A stretch of DNA of 64,000 nt from contig NC_013520.1 in assembly GCF_000024945.1 (NCBI RefSeq), forward strand, positions 482,001-546,000. The letters run 5' to 3'. The DNA comes from Veillonella parvula DSM 2008. Its GTDB lineage: Bacteria; Bacillota; Negativicutes; Veillonellales; Veillonellaceae. Every line of letters starts with the position of its first letter. The stretch's first letter is position 1. The position numbers and the translations under genes were made by a program. The notes under the pieces are model-generated. The model worked only from the letters and a program-made list of their open reading frames with translations. It made no database searches and was not told the origin of the DNA. This document shows, piece after piece, positions 23,134 through 31,768 of this stretch.

Positions 23134-24255
23134 ATGGCTATGAAAAAAGCGTTTTTACCGGAAATTACTTATATGCGAGGCCTCTGTATGCTCGGTGTTA
23201 TCGGCATTCATGTAGGATCTTACGCATTGCAAAATCCTTTTGTAAATTTAGAACTCATCAGCGTGTTAGAAATTCTTTCTCGCTTTGGAGTGCCTGCGTT
23301 TTTCTTTCTCTCTGCATTTGGATTGTTTTATCATACCTCGGTAGAGGGACCATTCTCATATAAGGAATTTATGCACCGCCGCATTCAGGTGGTGCTATTT
23401 CCATATATTACGTGGTCCATCTTTTACCTGCTATATACAGGGGTGACAGCTCATAACCTTGGCAATTTACATCCAGGGCCGTTGGCGATAAATCTACTCT
23501 TTGGTACCTCTATGTATCATCTATACTTTATGGTAATTTTGCTATGGTTCTACGTGATGATGCCATTATGGCGGGCCATGGTGAAAGTTATCTTAAAACG
23601 GCCTATATTTTGGCTGGTGTTACTATTTGTCATCCAAGTTGGTATCGATTATGTTTCGTCTTACATGCTTGGCCGTTGGGTAACAGAAAATCTAAGCAAT
23701 CAGCCAGTTCTTAAATATCTTTTTGATATGCGACTCAACTATTGGGTTATTCATTATGTGTGGATTTTCCTTTTAGGTGCCGTATGTGCTGAACGATATG
23801 AAACCGTCTGCGAATACATGTGGCGCTATCGTTATCTTTTAGGTGCTAGTGCGGTAGGATCTGTATTATTGATGCTTGGATCCTATTACTATGTCATGGA
23901 CGTATGGCATTACTCGGTGCTAGAAGCAATTTATACGGTACATCAAATGAGTCCGATGGGTGTTCTTTATACTGGTTTGGGAACGATGTTTAGTTTATTC
24001 CTATTCCAAACACTACCTATGAATGTGACTATGGAATCCATTTGGTCTGAGATAGGGGATAAGTCCTATGGCATTTATTTAACACATCCGTTCTGGCTGT
24101 TAATCATATCTGCTGTGATGGTTAAATACAATTTCTTGTACACGGTGGCCAATGTTCTCGTTATGTATGCCATGGCGTTGGCATTATCCTATTTGACTAC
24201 AGTAGGTTTCAATTACTTACCTAAGTCTATTCGTAAATTTGTACTGGGGCACTAG
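23134..24255 (+). CDS. Acyltransferase-3 family membrane protein
   Basis: This 373-residue integral membrane protein of the OafA/YrhL/WecH type has about ten hydrophobic helices. The essential Arg and His are present in YMRGLCMLGVIGIHVG, and RFGVPAFFFLSAFGL matches the second conserved region. Such enzymes transfer acetyl or other acyl groups from the cytoplasm to surface glycans or lipids. No glycan cluster is nearby, so the acceptor is unknown. The start (ATG at 23134, or the in-frame ATG at 23140) lies 10 bp after the DUF4127 gene with no strong ribosome-binding site, suggesting translational coupling. A perfect terminator follows 120 bp downstream. Confidence 0.87.
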   Translation: MAMKKAFLPEITYMRGLCMLGVIGIHVGSYALQNPFVNLELISVLEILSRFGVPAFFFLSAFGLFYHTSVEGPFSYKEFMHRRIQVVLFPYITWSIFYLLYTGVTAHNLGNLHPGPLAINLLFGTSMYHLYFMVILLWFYVMMPLWRAMVKVILKRPIFWLVLLFVIQVGIDYVSSYMLGRWVTENLSNQPVLKYLFDMRLNYWVIHYVWIFLLGAVCAERYETVCEYMWRYRYLLGASAVGSVLLMLGSYYYVMDVWHYSVLEAIYTVHQMSPMGVLYTGLGTMFSLFLFQTLPMNVTMESIWSEIGDKSYGIYLTHPFWLLIISAVMVKYNFLYTVANVLVMYAMALALSYLTTVGFNYLPKSIRKFVLGH

Positions 24256-24375
24256 TATAGGATGAAAACTATTGTTTTTGGAGAGTCTTAATTGGTATTA
24301 GTACTTTCATGCCGTTCATAGTGCTAGCTAGTTCTGCATCCTTAATTTAGAGTTACAATAATATAAATACAATTC

Positions 24376-24422
24376 ATCCGCTAGGATATAGTTTTTAACT
24401 ATGGTATCCTAGCGGATTTTTG
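24376..24422 (+). terminator. Terminator after the acyltransferase gene
   Basis: ATCCGCTAGGATA/TATCCTAGCGGAT (13 bp perfect) has a smaller TAG/CTA stem in the loop and is followed by T residues. Confidence 0.92.
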
Positions 24423-24439
24423 TATATCTAATTAATATC

Positions 24440-24485
24440 TTTCACAAAGTAAAGTGTGAAAATTTGAAAGTAATTGTGTTATAAT
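24440..24485 (+). promoter_or_regulatory. dat promoter with overlapping dyad
   Basis: TGTTATAAT (24477-24485) is a perfect extended -10. The dyad TTTCACA (24440-24446) / TGTGAAA (24455-24461) covers the -35 region, a position where a bound protein would block or aid the polymerase. It may control dat and perhaps the following metNI genes. Confidence 0.5.
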
Positions 24486-24540
24486 AAGTCCATGATGATT
24501 ATCACTTGATAGAGTAACGAAAAGAAAAAGAGGTGCTCCT

Positions 24541-25398
24541 ATGCAAGAATTAACATATTTTAACGGTGAATTCGTTGAACCAGGTGCCAAAGTTATCAGT
24601 ATTGATGACCGTGGCTATTTGTTTGGTGACTCTGTATATGAAGTTGTTCGCGTCGTAAAAGGCCGTTGCTTCGCTTTGTCTTACCACCAAGATCGTTTGT
24701 ATCGCTCTATGCGTGAAATGGATATCCCTGTAAAAATGACCCCTGATGATTTGACAGAATTGCACGAAATTTTGATCGAGCAAAGTGAAATCAAAGAGGG
24801 CTATATTTATTTACAAATCTCTCGTGGTGTAGCACCACGTCACCATGCTTATGATCGCTCCAAATTAGAACCACAAATGCTTATGTCTATCCGTACCTTG
24901 GATTTAGATGAAGTCAATAAATTGGGTGAAGGTGTAAAAGCGATAGCTTTACCTGATGAACGTTGGGATCATGTAGATATTAAGACTACAAACTTGATCC
25001 CGAATATCTTGGCACAAACAAAAGCAGAAAAGAAATTTGCTTATACAGCAATCTTGTTCCGTGATGGCATTTGTACAGAAGGCGCCACATCTAATGTGTT
25101 TGCTGTTAAGGATGGTATCTTGTACACGCATCCAGCGGATAATCATATCTTAAAAGGTATTACGCGCCAAATGATCTTAACGCGTGTAGCACCATCTTTA
25201 GGTATTACCATTATTGAGAAAGAATTCGATCGTAATTTTGTAGATGATGCGGATGAATTATTCTTTACCGATACAATTGGTGGTGTCATCCCAATTACTA
25301 AGCTAGACAGAAATTTAGTATCTGGTGGTAAACCAGGTGCCATTACACTTCGTCTACGCGAAGCACTAGAAAAATTGATGGAAGAAGGGCTACCTTGA
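24541..25398 (+). CDS. dat: D-amino-acid (D-alanine) aminotransferase
   Basis: This 285-residue PLP-dependent class IV aminotransferase probably makes D-glutamate from D-alanine and 2-oxoglutarate for peptidoglycan. Family marks are FNGEFV, DDRGYLFGDSVYEVVRV, the PLP Lys in VDIKTTNLIPNIL, EGATSNVF and LKGITRQMIL. The spacing and GRGY-type opening favour Dat over branched-chain aminotransferase, which is the main alternative. It begins after AAAGAGGTG. metN follows 55 bp downstream in the same direction without an intervening terminator, so they may share a transcript. Glutamate racemase (murI at 30953) offers a second D-glutamate route. Confidence 0.9.
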   Translation: MQELTYFNGEFVEPGAKVISIDDRGYLFGDSVYEVVRVVKGRCFALSYHQDRLYRSMREMDIPVKMTPDDLTELHEILIEQSEIKEGYIYLQISRGVAPRHHAYDRSKLEPQMLMSIRTLDLDEVNKLGEGVKAIALPDERWDHVDIKTTNLIPNILAQTKAEKKFAYTAILFRDGICTEGATSNVFAVKDGILYTHPADNHILKGITRQMILTRVAPSLGITIIEKEFDRNFVDDADELFFTDTIGGVIPITKLDRNLVSGGKPGAITLRLREALEKLMEEGLP

Positions 25399-25453
25399 TA
25401 GATAAGTTGCTTTCATCAAATGATACACATTTACCTTAAGAAAGGAAATTATT

Positions 25454-26500
25454 TTGATACAATTAGAACACATTAGTAAAGTTTATGAAGGTGCTACTCG
25501 TGTGGAAGCGTTGAAAGATATTAGCCTAAATGTGAAAGAAGGCGAAATCTTTGGCATTATCGGCCAATCCGGTGCCGGTAAATCCACCTTGATTCGTTGC
25601 ATCAATATGCTCGAAGCACCTACATCTGGCTCTGTTATCGTAAATGGTACAGACTTAACCACACTTAGTAAATCAGCTTTGCGCAAAGCACGCAAAGATA
25701 TCGGTATGATTTTCCAACATTTTAACCTCTTGTCCTCTCGCACAGTGTATGACAATGTAGCATTTCCGTTGGAATTACAAGGTATGAGCAAGGCTGAAAT
25801 CAAGGAGCGCATCGAGCCGATCCTTGATATTGTAGGTCTTACAGAGCGTATGAACAACTATCCATCTCAATTATCTGGTGGTCAAAAGCAACGTGTTGGT
25901 ATCGCTCGTGCATTGGCCTCAAATCCAAAGGTTCTCCTTTGTGATGAAGCCACATCTGCCCTTGATCCTCAAACAACAGATTCTATTTTGAAATTGTTGA
26001 AAGATATTAACGAAAAGATGGGGCTCACTATTGTGCTCATTACACATGAGATGCATGTTATTCGTGAAATCTGTGATCGCGTGGCAGTTATTGAAGGCGG
26101 TGTAATACTCGAAGAAGGTAGCACGGTTGAAGTATTCACACATCCTCGCGAAAATACGACAAAAGAGTTTATTAGCTCTGTAGTGAGTGAAAACTTACCT
26201 CCAGAAGCATTGGAACATCTAGAGTTGCATGATCAATGGATTGCAGGAACCGCGCCATTAGTTCGTCTCAAATTTACAGGACAAGCAACAGATGAGCCTG
26301 TAGTAGCAGGTCTTGTAAGACGCTTTAATTTAGATGTAAGCATCCTTTTTGGTGGCATTGATTACATCCAAAATACGAGCGTTGGTCGCCTCATCGTTAT
26401 CTTGAATGGTGACCCAGAAAATGCACAAGAAGGTTTGGACTACATCAAAACGTTACCAATTGAAAGCGAGGTGATCGGTTATGTCAGAGCAAATCATTAA
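25454..26500 (+). CDS. metN: Methionine ABC transporter ATP-binding protein
   Basis: This 348-residue ATPase subunit of the methionine importer has Walker A GQSGAGKST, signature LSGGQKQRVGIARAL, Walker B VLLCDEATSALD and the H-loop ITHEMHV. A C-terminal NIL (ACT-like) domain (about 265-345) binds methionine and inhibits transport when the pool is full. Translation appears to begin at a TTG codon preceded by AAAGGAAA; no better start exists before the first conserved residues (IQLEHISKVY). It overlaps metI by 20 bp. The binding protein gene metQ is not here but at 12917. Confidence 0.95.
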   Translation: MIQLEHISKVYEGATRVEALKDISLNVKEGEIFGIIGQSGAGKSTLIRCINMLEAPTSGSVIVNGTDLTTLSKSALRKARKDIGMIFQHFNLLSSRTVYDNVAFPLELQGMSKAEIKERIEPILDIVGLTERMNNYPSQLSGGQKQRVGIARALASNPKVLLCDEATSALDPQTTDSILKLLKDINEKMGLTIVLITHEMHVIREICDRVAVIEGGVILEEGSTVEVFTHPRENTTKEFISSVVSENLPPEALEHLELHDQWIAGTAPLVRLKFTGQATDEPVVAGLVRRFNLDVSILFGGIDYIQNTSVGRLIVILNGDPENAQEGLDYIKTLPIESEVIGYVRANH

Positions 26501-27134
26501 TCTACTCATAACTGGTACCCTTGATACATTGCAAATGACGATAATTTCTACGGTAATGGCAATGTTATTAGGTATTCCTCTTGGTGTTGTTTTGGTTGTT
26601 ACTTCTAAAGGGCATATCTTGGAAAACGTAGCACTAAATAAAGTGTTAGGTGCAATTGTGAATGCCACTCGTTCCGTACCTTTCATCATCTTGATGGTTG
26701 CCATCATTCCATTTACTCGCATGGTGGTAGGTACATCCATCGGTACAACTGCAGCATGTGTGCCGTTGACCATTGCTGCAATTCCGTTTTTGGCACGCCT
26801 AGTAGAAACGTCTATTAAGGACATCAATTTTGGCGTTATCGAGGCGGCTCAATCCATGGGGGCAAGCCCATTACAAATCATTTGGAAAGTATTATTACCA
26901 GAAGCATTGCCAACAATTATTGACAATGTAACGGTTCTTATCGTCAACCTCATCGGTTACTCTGCGATGGCAGGTGCTATCGGCGGCGGTGGCCTTGGGG
27001 ATATTGCTATCCGATATGGTTACCAACGTTTCCAAGCCGATATCATGATCGCTACAATCATCATCTTGATTGTATTGGTACAAGTTGTACAAATGATTGG
27101 TGATGCTTGGTCTAAAGCGATGAATAAGAAGTAG
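26481..27134 (+). CDS. metI: Methionine ABC transporter permease
   Basis: This 217-residue membrane permease has about five helices and the cytoplasmic coupling motif EAAQSMGASPLQIIW, which docks to MetN. NATRSVPFIILMV and the glycine-rich MAGAIGGGGLGDIA near the end are typical of MetI. Its start lies within the metN end, 20 bp before that gene's stop, so the two are translationally coupled. A TrpR-like regulator gene follows after 9 bp. Confidence 0.95.
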   Translation: MSEQIINLLITGTLDTLQMTIISTVMAMLLGIPLGVVLVVTSKGHILENVALNKVLGAIVNATRSVPFIILMVAIIPFTRMVVGTSIGTTAACVPLTIAAIPFLARLVETSIKDINFGVIEAAQSMGASPLQIIWKVLLPEALPTIIDNVTVLIVNLIGYSAMAGAIGGGGLGDIAIRYGYQRFQADIMIATIIILIVLVQVVQMIGDAWSKAMNKK

Positions 27135-27143
27135 GAGGATCCT

Positions 27144-27440
27144 ATGAGTATCAATGAAAAATTGAGAAGTCAACAAAATGACGAATTGTTCACCGCCATT
27201 TTAACGCTTGAAAATACAGAGGAATGCTATGCATTTTTCGAAGATATCTGTACGATTAACGAATTAAAAGCATTATCTCAACGTTTGCAGGTAGCAAAAA
27301 TGCTTCGTGCAGGGGATAGCTATGAGAAAATTGTAGAAGAAACAGGTGCGAGTACTGCGACGATTAGTCGTGTAAAGCGCTGTTTAGTATATGGTGCGGA
27401 TGGTTATACATTGGCTCTCGATCGTCTAGGCGCAAAATAA
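27144..27440 (+). CDS. TrpR-like regulator (YerC/YecD family)
   Basis: This 98-residue helical DNA-binding protein has a TrpR-type helix-turn-helix, DSYEKIVEETGASTATISRV, and the upstream helices of the family (CTINELKALSQRLQVAKML). Members in Gram-positive relatives are annotated YerC/YecD. They resemble the Trp repressor but lack proof of tryptophan binding. It comes 9 bp after metI with AGGAGG upstream, so it is probably co-expressed with the methionine transporter and could control that operon through amino-acid availability. This role is inferred from position only. Confidence 0.85.
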   Translation: MSINEKLRSQQNDELFTAILTLENTEECYAFFEDICTINELKALSQRLQVAKMLRAGDSYEKIVEETGASTATISRVKRCLVYGADGYTLALDRLGAK

Positions 27441-27447
27441 AATAAAC

Positions 27448-27488
27448 TAGCATGACAACGGTGGCCTTTGGCGACCGTTGATGTGCTA
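27448..27488 (+). promoter_or_regulatory. Intra-operon hairpin
   Basis: TAGCA/TGCTA (5 bp) and CAACGGT/ACCGTTG (7 bp) stack around small internal loops, with no T-run after. It separates the regulator gene from the TSUP transporter gene and may be a messenger stability or processing element. Confidence 0.4.
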
Positions 27489-27505
27489 TCTGTAGGAGGT
27501 TTATT

Positions 27506-28300
27506 ATGGAGTGGCTCATTGCGGTAACAGGTTTACCATTCGATATCCTTATACTCATTTTACTTGCCGTAGCTGGTGCATTTGCTGGCTTTGTAGACTC
27601 CATTGTGGGCGGTGGAGGCCTTATCTCTGTACCTGCCATGTTATTAACAAATCTTCCACCTAGTGTGGCTCTGGGCAGTAATAAATTATCTAGTATCTTT
27701 GGAGCTGGTAGCGCATCCATTACATTTTTGAGAAATTACATGGTTGATTTCTCTCTAGTTCGTAAATTATTGCCTTTTACCTTTGTGGGGTCTATGCTTG
27801 GTACATTGGCGGTTGTTTCTTTACCTCCGTTGTATGTAAAGCCTATTATCATCATATTACTTGTTTGTGTAACACTTTTTGTGGTGTTCAAAAAAGACTG
27901 GGGTGAAATCAATCGTACATCTCAGGTAGCAGGAAAAGCGCTATATATTTGCATGGCTTTTGCTCTTGGTATCGGTATATATGATGGCTTTATAGGACCT
28001 GGTACAGGTACGTTTTTGATTATGGGTTTTATCTTTACAGGTTTTGATTTCTTGCATGCTTCTGCTAACGCAAAAATATTAAATTTTACTAGTAATTTGG
28101 CGTCTTTATTGGTATTTTTATATTTAGGGCACGTGAATATTATGTATGGTCTGGCTGCAGGAGTGGGTCAAATTATTGGCGCTTATGTAGGATCGCACCT
28201 CGCCATTGTAAAAGGCTCATCTTTGGTGCGAGTTGTATTCTTGTCGGTAACGACAGTTATGTTGTTGAAATTAGTCTATGACTATGTTTCAACTTTATAG
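27506..28300 (+). CDS. TSUP family (TauE/SafE) membrane transporter
   Basis: This 264-residue membrane protein has about eight hydrophobic helices and two family repeats. They are GAFAGFVDSIVGGGGLISVPA, with LPPSVALGSNK following, and GIGIYDGFIGPGTGTFLIMGF with ANAKILNF in the second half. TSUP proteins move sulfonates, sulfite or other small organic anions; the substrate cannot be told. It starts after GTAGGAGG, and the SDR gene follows after 11 bp. Co-location with methionine transport would fit sulfur metabolism, but this is weak evidence. Confidence 0.88.
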   Translation: MEWLIAVTGLPFDILILILLAVAGAFAGFVDSIVGGGGLISVPAMLLTNLPPSVALGSNKLSSIFGAGSASITFLRNYMVDFSLVRKLLPFTFVGSMLGTLAVVSLPPLYVKPIIIILLVCVTLFVVFKKDWGEINRTSQVAGKALYICMAFALGIGIYDGFIGPGTGTFLIMGFIFTGFDFLHASANAKILNFTSNLASLLVFLYLGHVNIMYGLAAGVGQIIGAYVGSHLAIVKGSSLVRVVFLSVTTVMLLKLVYDYVSTL

Positions 28301-28311
28301 GAGGGCAAGGT

Positions 28312-29079
28312 ATGCCTCATAAAAGTGATGTACAAGTGGCATTGATCAGTGGTGGTACATCGGGTATTGGATTTGCTACGGCAAAGCTTTTACTCAAAGA
28401 AGGTTGGTGTGTAGTCATCAATGGTCGAAATGAAAAAGTTGGTCAAAAGGCTAAAACTAAGCTACGTCGTTATTCATCTAAGGTACAATATATTCAAGGT
28501 GATGTATCTAAAATTGAGGATTGTCAGCGAATTGTGAAAGAAACAGTAGATTTGTTTAGTGGGGTGTCTGCTCTTGTAACAGCTGCAGGCTACTATGAAG
28601 AAGAGTTGCTAGCTGATGTTACAGAGGCAGCTTTTGATGAAATGTTTGGGACTAATGTAAAAGGTACTGTGTTTTTATGTCAAGCGGCGCTTCCTTATTT
28701 ACGATCATCAAAGGGCAGTATTGTAACAATTGCTAGTGATGCAGGTTTACAAGGTAATGTAGCGTGTTCTGTATATGGTGCATCAAAGGGGGCTGTAGTG
28801 AGCTTTACAAAATCTCTATCCCTTGAAATGGCACCTCACAGTGTTCGTGTAAACTGTGTGTGTCCTGGTGATGTAGATACATCATTAGTGGACAAACAGA
28901 TTGCTAATGCCAATCAAGATGCGGCAGCTGCAAAGGCTGAAATGGGCCAACATTACCCACTAGGTCGCATTGCTAAGCCCCATGAAATTGGCGAAGTAAT
29001 TGTATTTTTGTTGAGTAATAAGGCTTCTTTTGTGACCGGTGCAGCATGGACAATCGATGGTGGACTCACAAGTTGGTAA
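28312..29079 (+). CDS. Short-chain dehydrogenase/reductase
   Basis: This 255-residue classical SDR has a Rossmann fold with the NAD(P)-binding ISGGTSGIGFATAKLL near the start. The acidic/structural GDVSK and VTAAGYY (NNAG-equivalent) follow. The catalytic Ser is in TIASDAG, the catalytic YGASK is intact, and a PG motif (CPGDVDT) follows. It resembles FabG-type 3-oxoacyl reductases and sugar-alcohol dehydrogenases. The Arg/Lys after the first strand (NGRNEK) suggests NADPH preference. The physiological substrate is not evident. It is the last gene of the run that starts with dat/metN. No clear terminator follows. Confidence 0.88.
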   Translation: MPHKSDVQVALISGGTSGIGFATAKLLLKEGWCVVINGRNEKVGQKAKTKLRRYSSKVQYIQGDVSKIEDCQRIVKETVDLFSGVSALVTAAGYYEEELLADVTEAAFDEMFGTNVKGTVFLCQAALPYLRSSKGSIVTIASDAGLQGNVACSVYGASKGAVVSFTKSLSLEMAPHSVRVNCVCPGDVDTSLVDKQIANANQDAAAAKAEMGQHYPLGRIAKPHEIGEVIVFLLSNKASFVTGAAWTIDGGLTSW

Positions 29080-29147
29080 TATAGAAAATATTAGAAGCTG
29101 TTATATATGGATAATTAGAAAAATTCATTTCACTTCTATCAATAGAA

Positions 29148-29156
29148 TGGTATAAT
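29148..29156 (+). promoter_or_regulatory. Extended -10 promoter for the DUF697 gene
   Basis: TGGTATAAT is a perfect TGnTATAAT element, 50 bp before the ATG at 29206. The -35 is weak (TTTCAC at 29128-29133). Confidence 0.6.
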
Positions 29157-29205
29157 AATACTAATAATAAGACCTATAGTTGGTTCACAACAAAGGAGAA
29201 TACTT

Positions 29206-30057
29206 ATGGCAGAATATAATGGCGTAATACTTGAGCCACTTATGGATGGATCTCAAGATCGTGACTATCAAGTTGAACAATTTATTTTCTGGGGGGCAGG
29301 TCGTGCGGCAGCATTGGCATTATCCTCTAAATTCAGCAGTGTCGCTTTGTGCGCCAATGCTACGTACATGGTAACTCGTATTGCTCATCTTTATGACGTA
29401 GAATTGCAAGCTGGTGCTGTAGTTGGTTTAGTAGGTGGTCTTAGCACAGCTGTAGGTACAGCTGCAGTATCCCTTCTAATTCCAATTAAAGCTGTTCGCG
29501 TTCCTGTAGCTATCGGTTTAACTTATGCTATTGGTAAAATTGCAAATATTTGGATTCAAGATGGTATGCCTTCTGATATCGAACGTTACAAACCGATGGT
29601 TGCTGAATTCCTTGAAAATGGTAAAGCTATTGCTTCTGAAATCGTTCGTGATGCAAGTGCTAGTATTCCATTCACTCAAGGTCAACGTGACGTATGGGCT
29701 GGGATTGCTAATGAAACAGGTCTTGCTAAAGAATCTTTAAAGCAAGTTTACGAAGAAAAAGTAACACCTGCCATCAATAAATGGAATAATGAAACAAAAT
29801 ATCAAATTCATGATAACGCAGCAGAAGTTGTAGCAAAGGTTTCTGATGCAGCGAAAGAAAAACTTGATTCTGCTAAAGAAGGTATTGAAGTAGCTAAAGA
29901 ATTCGCAAAAGGTGGTGTAGAAGTGGCAAAAGCTTCTGCACAGGTAGCAGTAGAAACTGCAAAAACTAAAGCTTCTGATGCTGTAGAGACAGCAAAAGAT
30001 GTTGCTACAAACACTGTTAACACAGCGAAAGATAAAATTGGCGGTTTGCGTAAATAA
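29206..30057 (+). CDS. DUF697-like membrane protein with amphipathic repeat tail
   Basis: This 283-residue protein has two parts. Residues about 25-125 form a hydrophobic Gly/Ala-rich region that resembles DUF697, with the conserved AHLYDVELQAGAVVGLVGGLSTAVG helices. Residues about 165-283 are a charged repeat of 11-residue style (EVAKEFAKGGVEVAKASAQVA, then VETAKTKASDAVETAKDVA). This is like LEA, apolipoprotein or phasin amphipathic helices, rich in Ala/Lys/Glu/Val and without Cys. A membrane-surface or stress-protective role is plausible but unproven. The codon bias and good GGAG site suggest high expression. The DUF1232 gene follows 22 bp downstream. Confidence 0.7.
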   Translation: MAEYNGVILEPLMDGSQDRDYQVEQFIFWGAGRAAALALSSKFSSVALCANATYMVTRIAHLYDVELQAGAVVGLVGGLSTAVGTAAVSLLIPIKAVRVPVAIGLTYAIGKIANIWIQDGMPSDIERYKPMVAEFLENGKAIASEIVRDASASIPFTQGQRDVWAGIANETGLAKESLKQVYEEKVTPAINKWNNETKYQIHDNAAEVVAKVSDAAKEKLDSAKEGIEVAKEFAKGGVEVAKASAQVAVETAKTKASDAVETAKDVATNTVNTAKDKIGGLRK

Positions 30058-30079
30058 ACGCTGAAGGATTATTATTACT

Positions 30080-30424
30080 ATGAATCCATTTAAGATTATT
30101 AAATATGGTAAGTATTTTAGCGAATCAAGATTTTTAGGGTTTCTTGGTCGATATGGTAAGAAACTTGCCTTTGTACAACAAGCAGTAACCTTGTTCCTTT
30201 GTTTTCGCGACAAGGACACTCCCAAATATGTAAAAGCGGTCATTGCAGGTGCCTTAGGATATTTGGTATTACCTATTGATATTGTACCGGATACGATTGC
30301 TGTATTAGGTTGGGTAGATGATGTGGCAGTACTCGGATTAGCCTTTAAGATTGCGAATCGTTATATCAAAACGAGTCATCAAGAAGAGGCAAAAAAATTC
30401 TTTCCATTTGGTAGCAGTCGCTAA
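30080..30424 (+). CDS. DUF1232 (YkvA-like) membrane protein
   Basis: This 114-residue protein has the DUF1232 core ALGYLVLPIDIVPDTIAVLGWVDD followed by a second hydrophobic helix. The Pro-Ile-Asp-Ile-x-Pro-Asp signature is perfectly kept. Family members are small membrane proteins of unknown function. It is encoded just after the DUF697-like protein with AGGATT upstream, probably in one operon, so both may serve at the membrane. A clear terminator follows. Confidence 0.85.
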   Translation: MNPFKIIKYGKYFSESRFLGFLGRYGKKLAFVQQAVTLFLCFRDKDTPKYVKAVIAGALGYLVLPIDIVPDTIAVLGWVDDVAVLGLAFKIANRYIKTSHQEEAKKFFPFGSSR

Positions 30425-30437
30425 CTTTTACCATTTT

Positions 30438-30474
30438 AGGCAGTTTGATCCACAGTGATTGAACTGCCTTTATT
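30438..30474 (+). terminator. Terminator after the DUF1232 gene
   Basis: AGGCAGTT/AACTGCCT extends through wobble pairs toward a 6-nt loop and is followed by TTTATTTATTT. It immediately precedes the next promoter. Confidence 0.8.
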
Positions 30475-30477
30475 TAT

Positions 30478-30506
30478 TTGACACACTAAAGTAATAGATA
30501 TAGAAT
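30478..30506 (+). promoter_or_regulatory. Promoter of the thioesterase-murI cluster
   Basis: A perfect TTGACA (30478-30483), a 17-bp spacer and TAGAAT (30501-30506). The start codon is at 30541, leaving a leader of about 28 nt. Confidence 0.75.
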
Positions 30507-30540
30507 AAAAATTGTATACTATTTAAAAAGGACAGAATTT

Positions 30541-30960
30541 ATGCATATTGCTTCAGTAAATGTACGATTTTATGAAACTGATATGATGGGGATTGCTCAC
30601 CATAGTAATCATTTTAGATGGTTTGAAATGGCGCGCATTGAATTCCTTCGTAAGATCGGTGTCACTTTGTGGGATATGATGAATGAGGATATTGTATTTC
30701 CCATCATGAATGTATCTTGCAATTATAAAGAACCTGCGAATTTCGATGATGAACTTCACATCGAAACGTATTTGGTTAAGATGACGAGGGCTCAAATGGT
30801 GTTTCGCTATCGCATGCGCCGTGCTAGTGATGGTGCAATACTTGCTACGGGGGAAACTAAGAACGCCTTTATGTCAAAATTAACAGGAAAAATTGTGCGA
30901 TTAGACGATACTTTCTATCTGCCTATGTTAGCAGCTGTTGAGGAGATGCCGCATGAGTAA
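30541..30960 (+). CDS. Acyl-CoA thioesterase, hotdog fold (YbgC/FadM-like)
   Basis: This 139-residue hotdog enzyme hydrolyses acyl-CoA thioesters. The catalytic region VRFYETDMMGIAHHSNHFRWFEMARIEF matches the 4-hydroxybenzoyl-CoA thioesterase/YbgC pattern, with the conserved Asp and the His-containing loop. The natural acyl group is unknown. It opens a cluster with glutamate racemase. Its stop lies eight bases inside the murI reading frame, giving translational coupling. Confidence 0.88.
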   Translation: MHIASVNVRFYETDMMGIAHHSNHFRWFEMARIEFLRKIGVTLWDMMNEDIVFPIMNVSCNYKEPANFDDELHIETYLVKMTRAQMVFRYRMRRASDGAILATGETKNAFMSKLTGKIVRLDDTFYLPMLAAVEEMPHE

Positions 30961-31756
30961 TGTACAACAATTGCCTATCGGTGTATTTGACTCTGGTGTA
31001 GGCGGACTATCTGTGTTAAAGGTATTACAAGAACAATTTCCTAACGAAGATTTTATCTATATCGGTGATAATGCGAATAATCCTGTAGGTAATCGCAGTG
31101 ATGATGAAATCACTTATTTAGCGTGCCGTATTGCGGAGACGCTAGAAAAGCAGCCTGTTAAGTTGATGGTGATTGCTTGTAACACCTTCACCGTTGTGGC
31201 TCTTGATGCGGTACGTGAACTTGTATCTGTGCCAGTTATTGGTGTATCACAAGGTGTAAAAACAGCTATTAATAAAAGTAAAAGCAAGACTATCGGTATT
31301 ATGGCGACCGTGGCCACTGTAAATAGTCATATTCATAAGCATGTGGCTTTAGAAGTTGATCACGAGGTTTTTGTTTGGGAACAACCTTGTCCAGAGTTGG
31401 CGGGGCTTATTGAACAAGGTCATTTAGATGATTACTTTGTTCGTGAAGTATGCAAGGATTATTTAGAACCTTTATTATCTCGAGAAATTGAGGTTGTTGT
31501 TTTGGGTTGTACTCATTTTCCATTTGTACAACCTTTACTAGAGGAACTAACATCGTGTCGTATTCAGTTCATTGATCCTGCTTTTGAAACAAGTGAATTG
31601 GTTCGTCACAGATTAGAGAGTAAAAATCTTTTCAATCATCAAGATACTGTAGGCACCGTGACATTGTATTTTACAAAGGATGTCGAACTTGGTGATACGT
31701 TGAGTGCATCCTTCCTTGATACGAGCCGTCGTACCATTGAACATATTACATTATAA
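30953..31756 (+). CDS. murI: Glutamate racemase
   Basis: This 267-residue enzyme interconverts L- and D-glutamate for peptidoglycan. Both catalytic cysteines are present: ACNTFTV and GCTHFPF. The opening GVFDSGVGGLSVLK is also typical. One departure is GDNANNPVGNRSDDE, where most MurI proteins have a D-T/P-Y-G-x-R/K-S pattern, so it may be a divergent branch. The start at 30953 is chosen because AGGAG lies seven bases upstream, inside the end of the thioesterase gene. A Dat enzyme at 24541 gives a second source of D-glutamate. Confidence 0.88.
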   Translation: MSNVQQLPIGVFDSGVGGLSVLKVLQEQFPNEDFIYIGDNANNPVGNRSDDEITYLACRIAETLEKQPVKLMVIACNTFTVVALDAVRELVSVPVIGVSQGVKTAINKSKSKTIGIMATVATVNSHIHKHVALEVDHEVFVWEQPCPELAGLIEQGHLDDYFVREVCKDYLEPLLSREIEVVVLGCTHFPFVQPLLEELTSCRIQFIDPAFETSELVRHRLESKNLFNHQDTVGTVTLYFTKDVELGDTLSASFLDTSRRTIEHITL

Positions 31757-31768
31757 AGGAGATACCCT

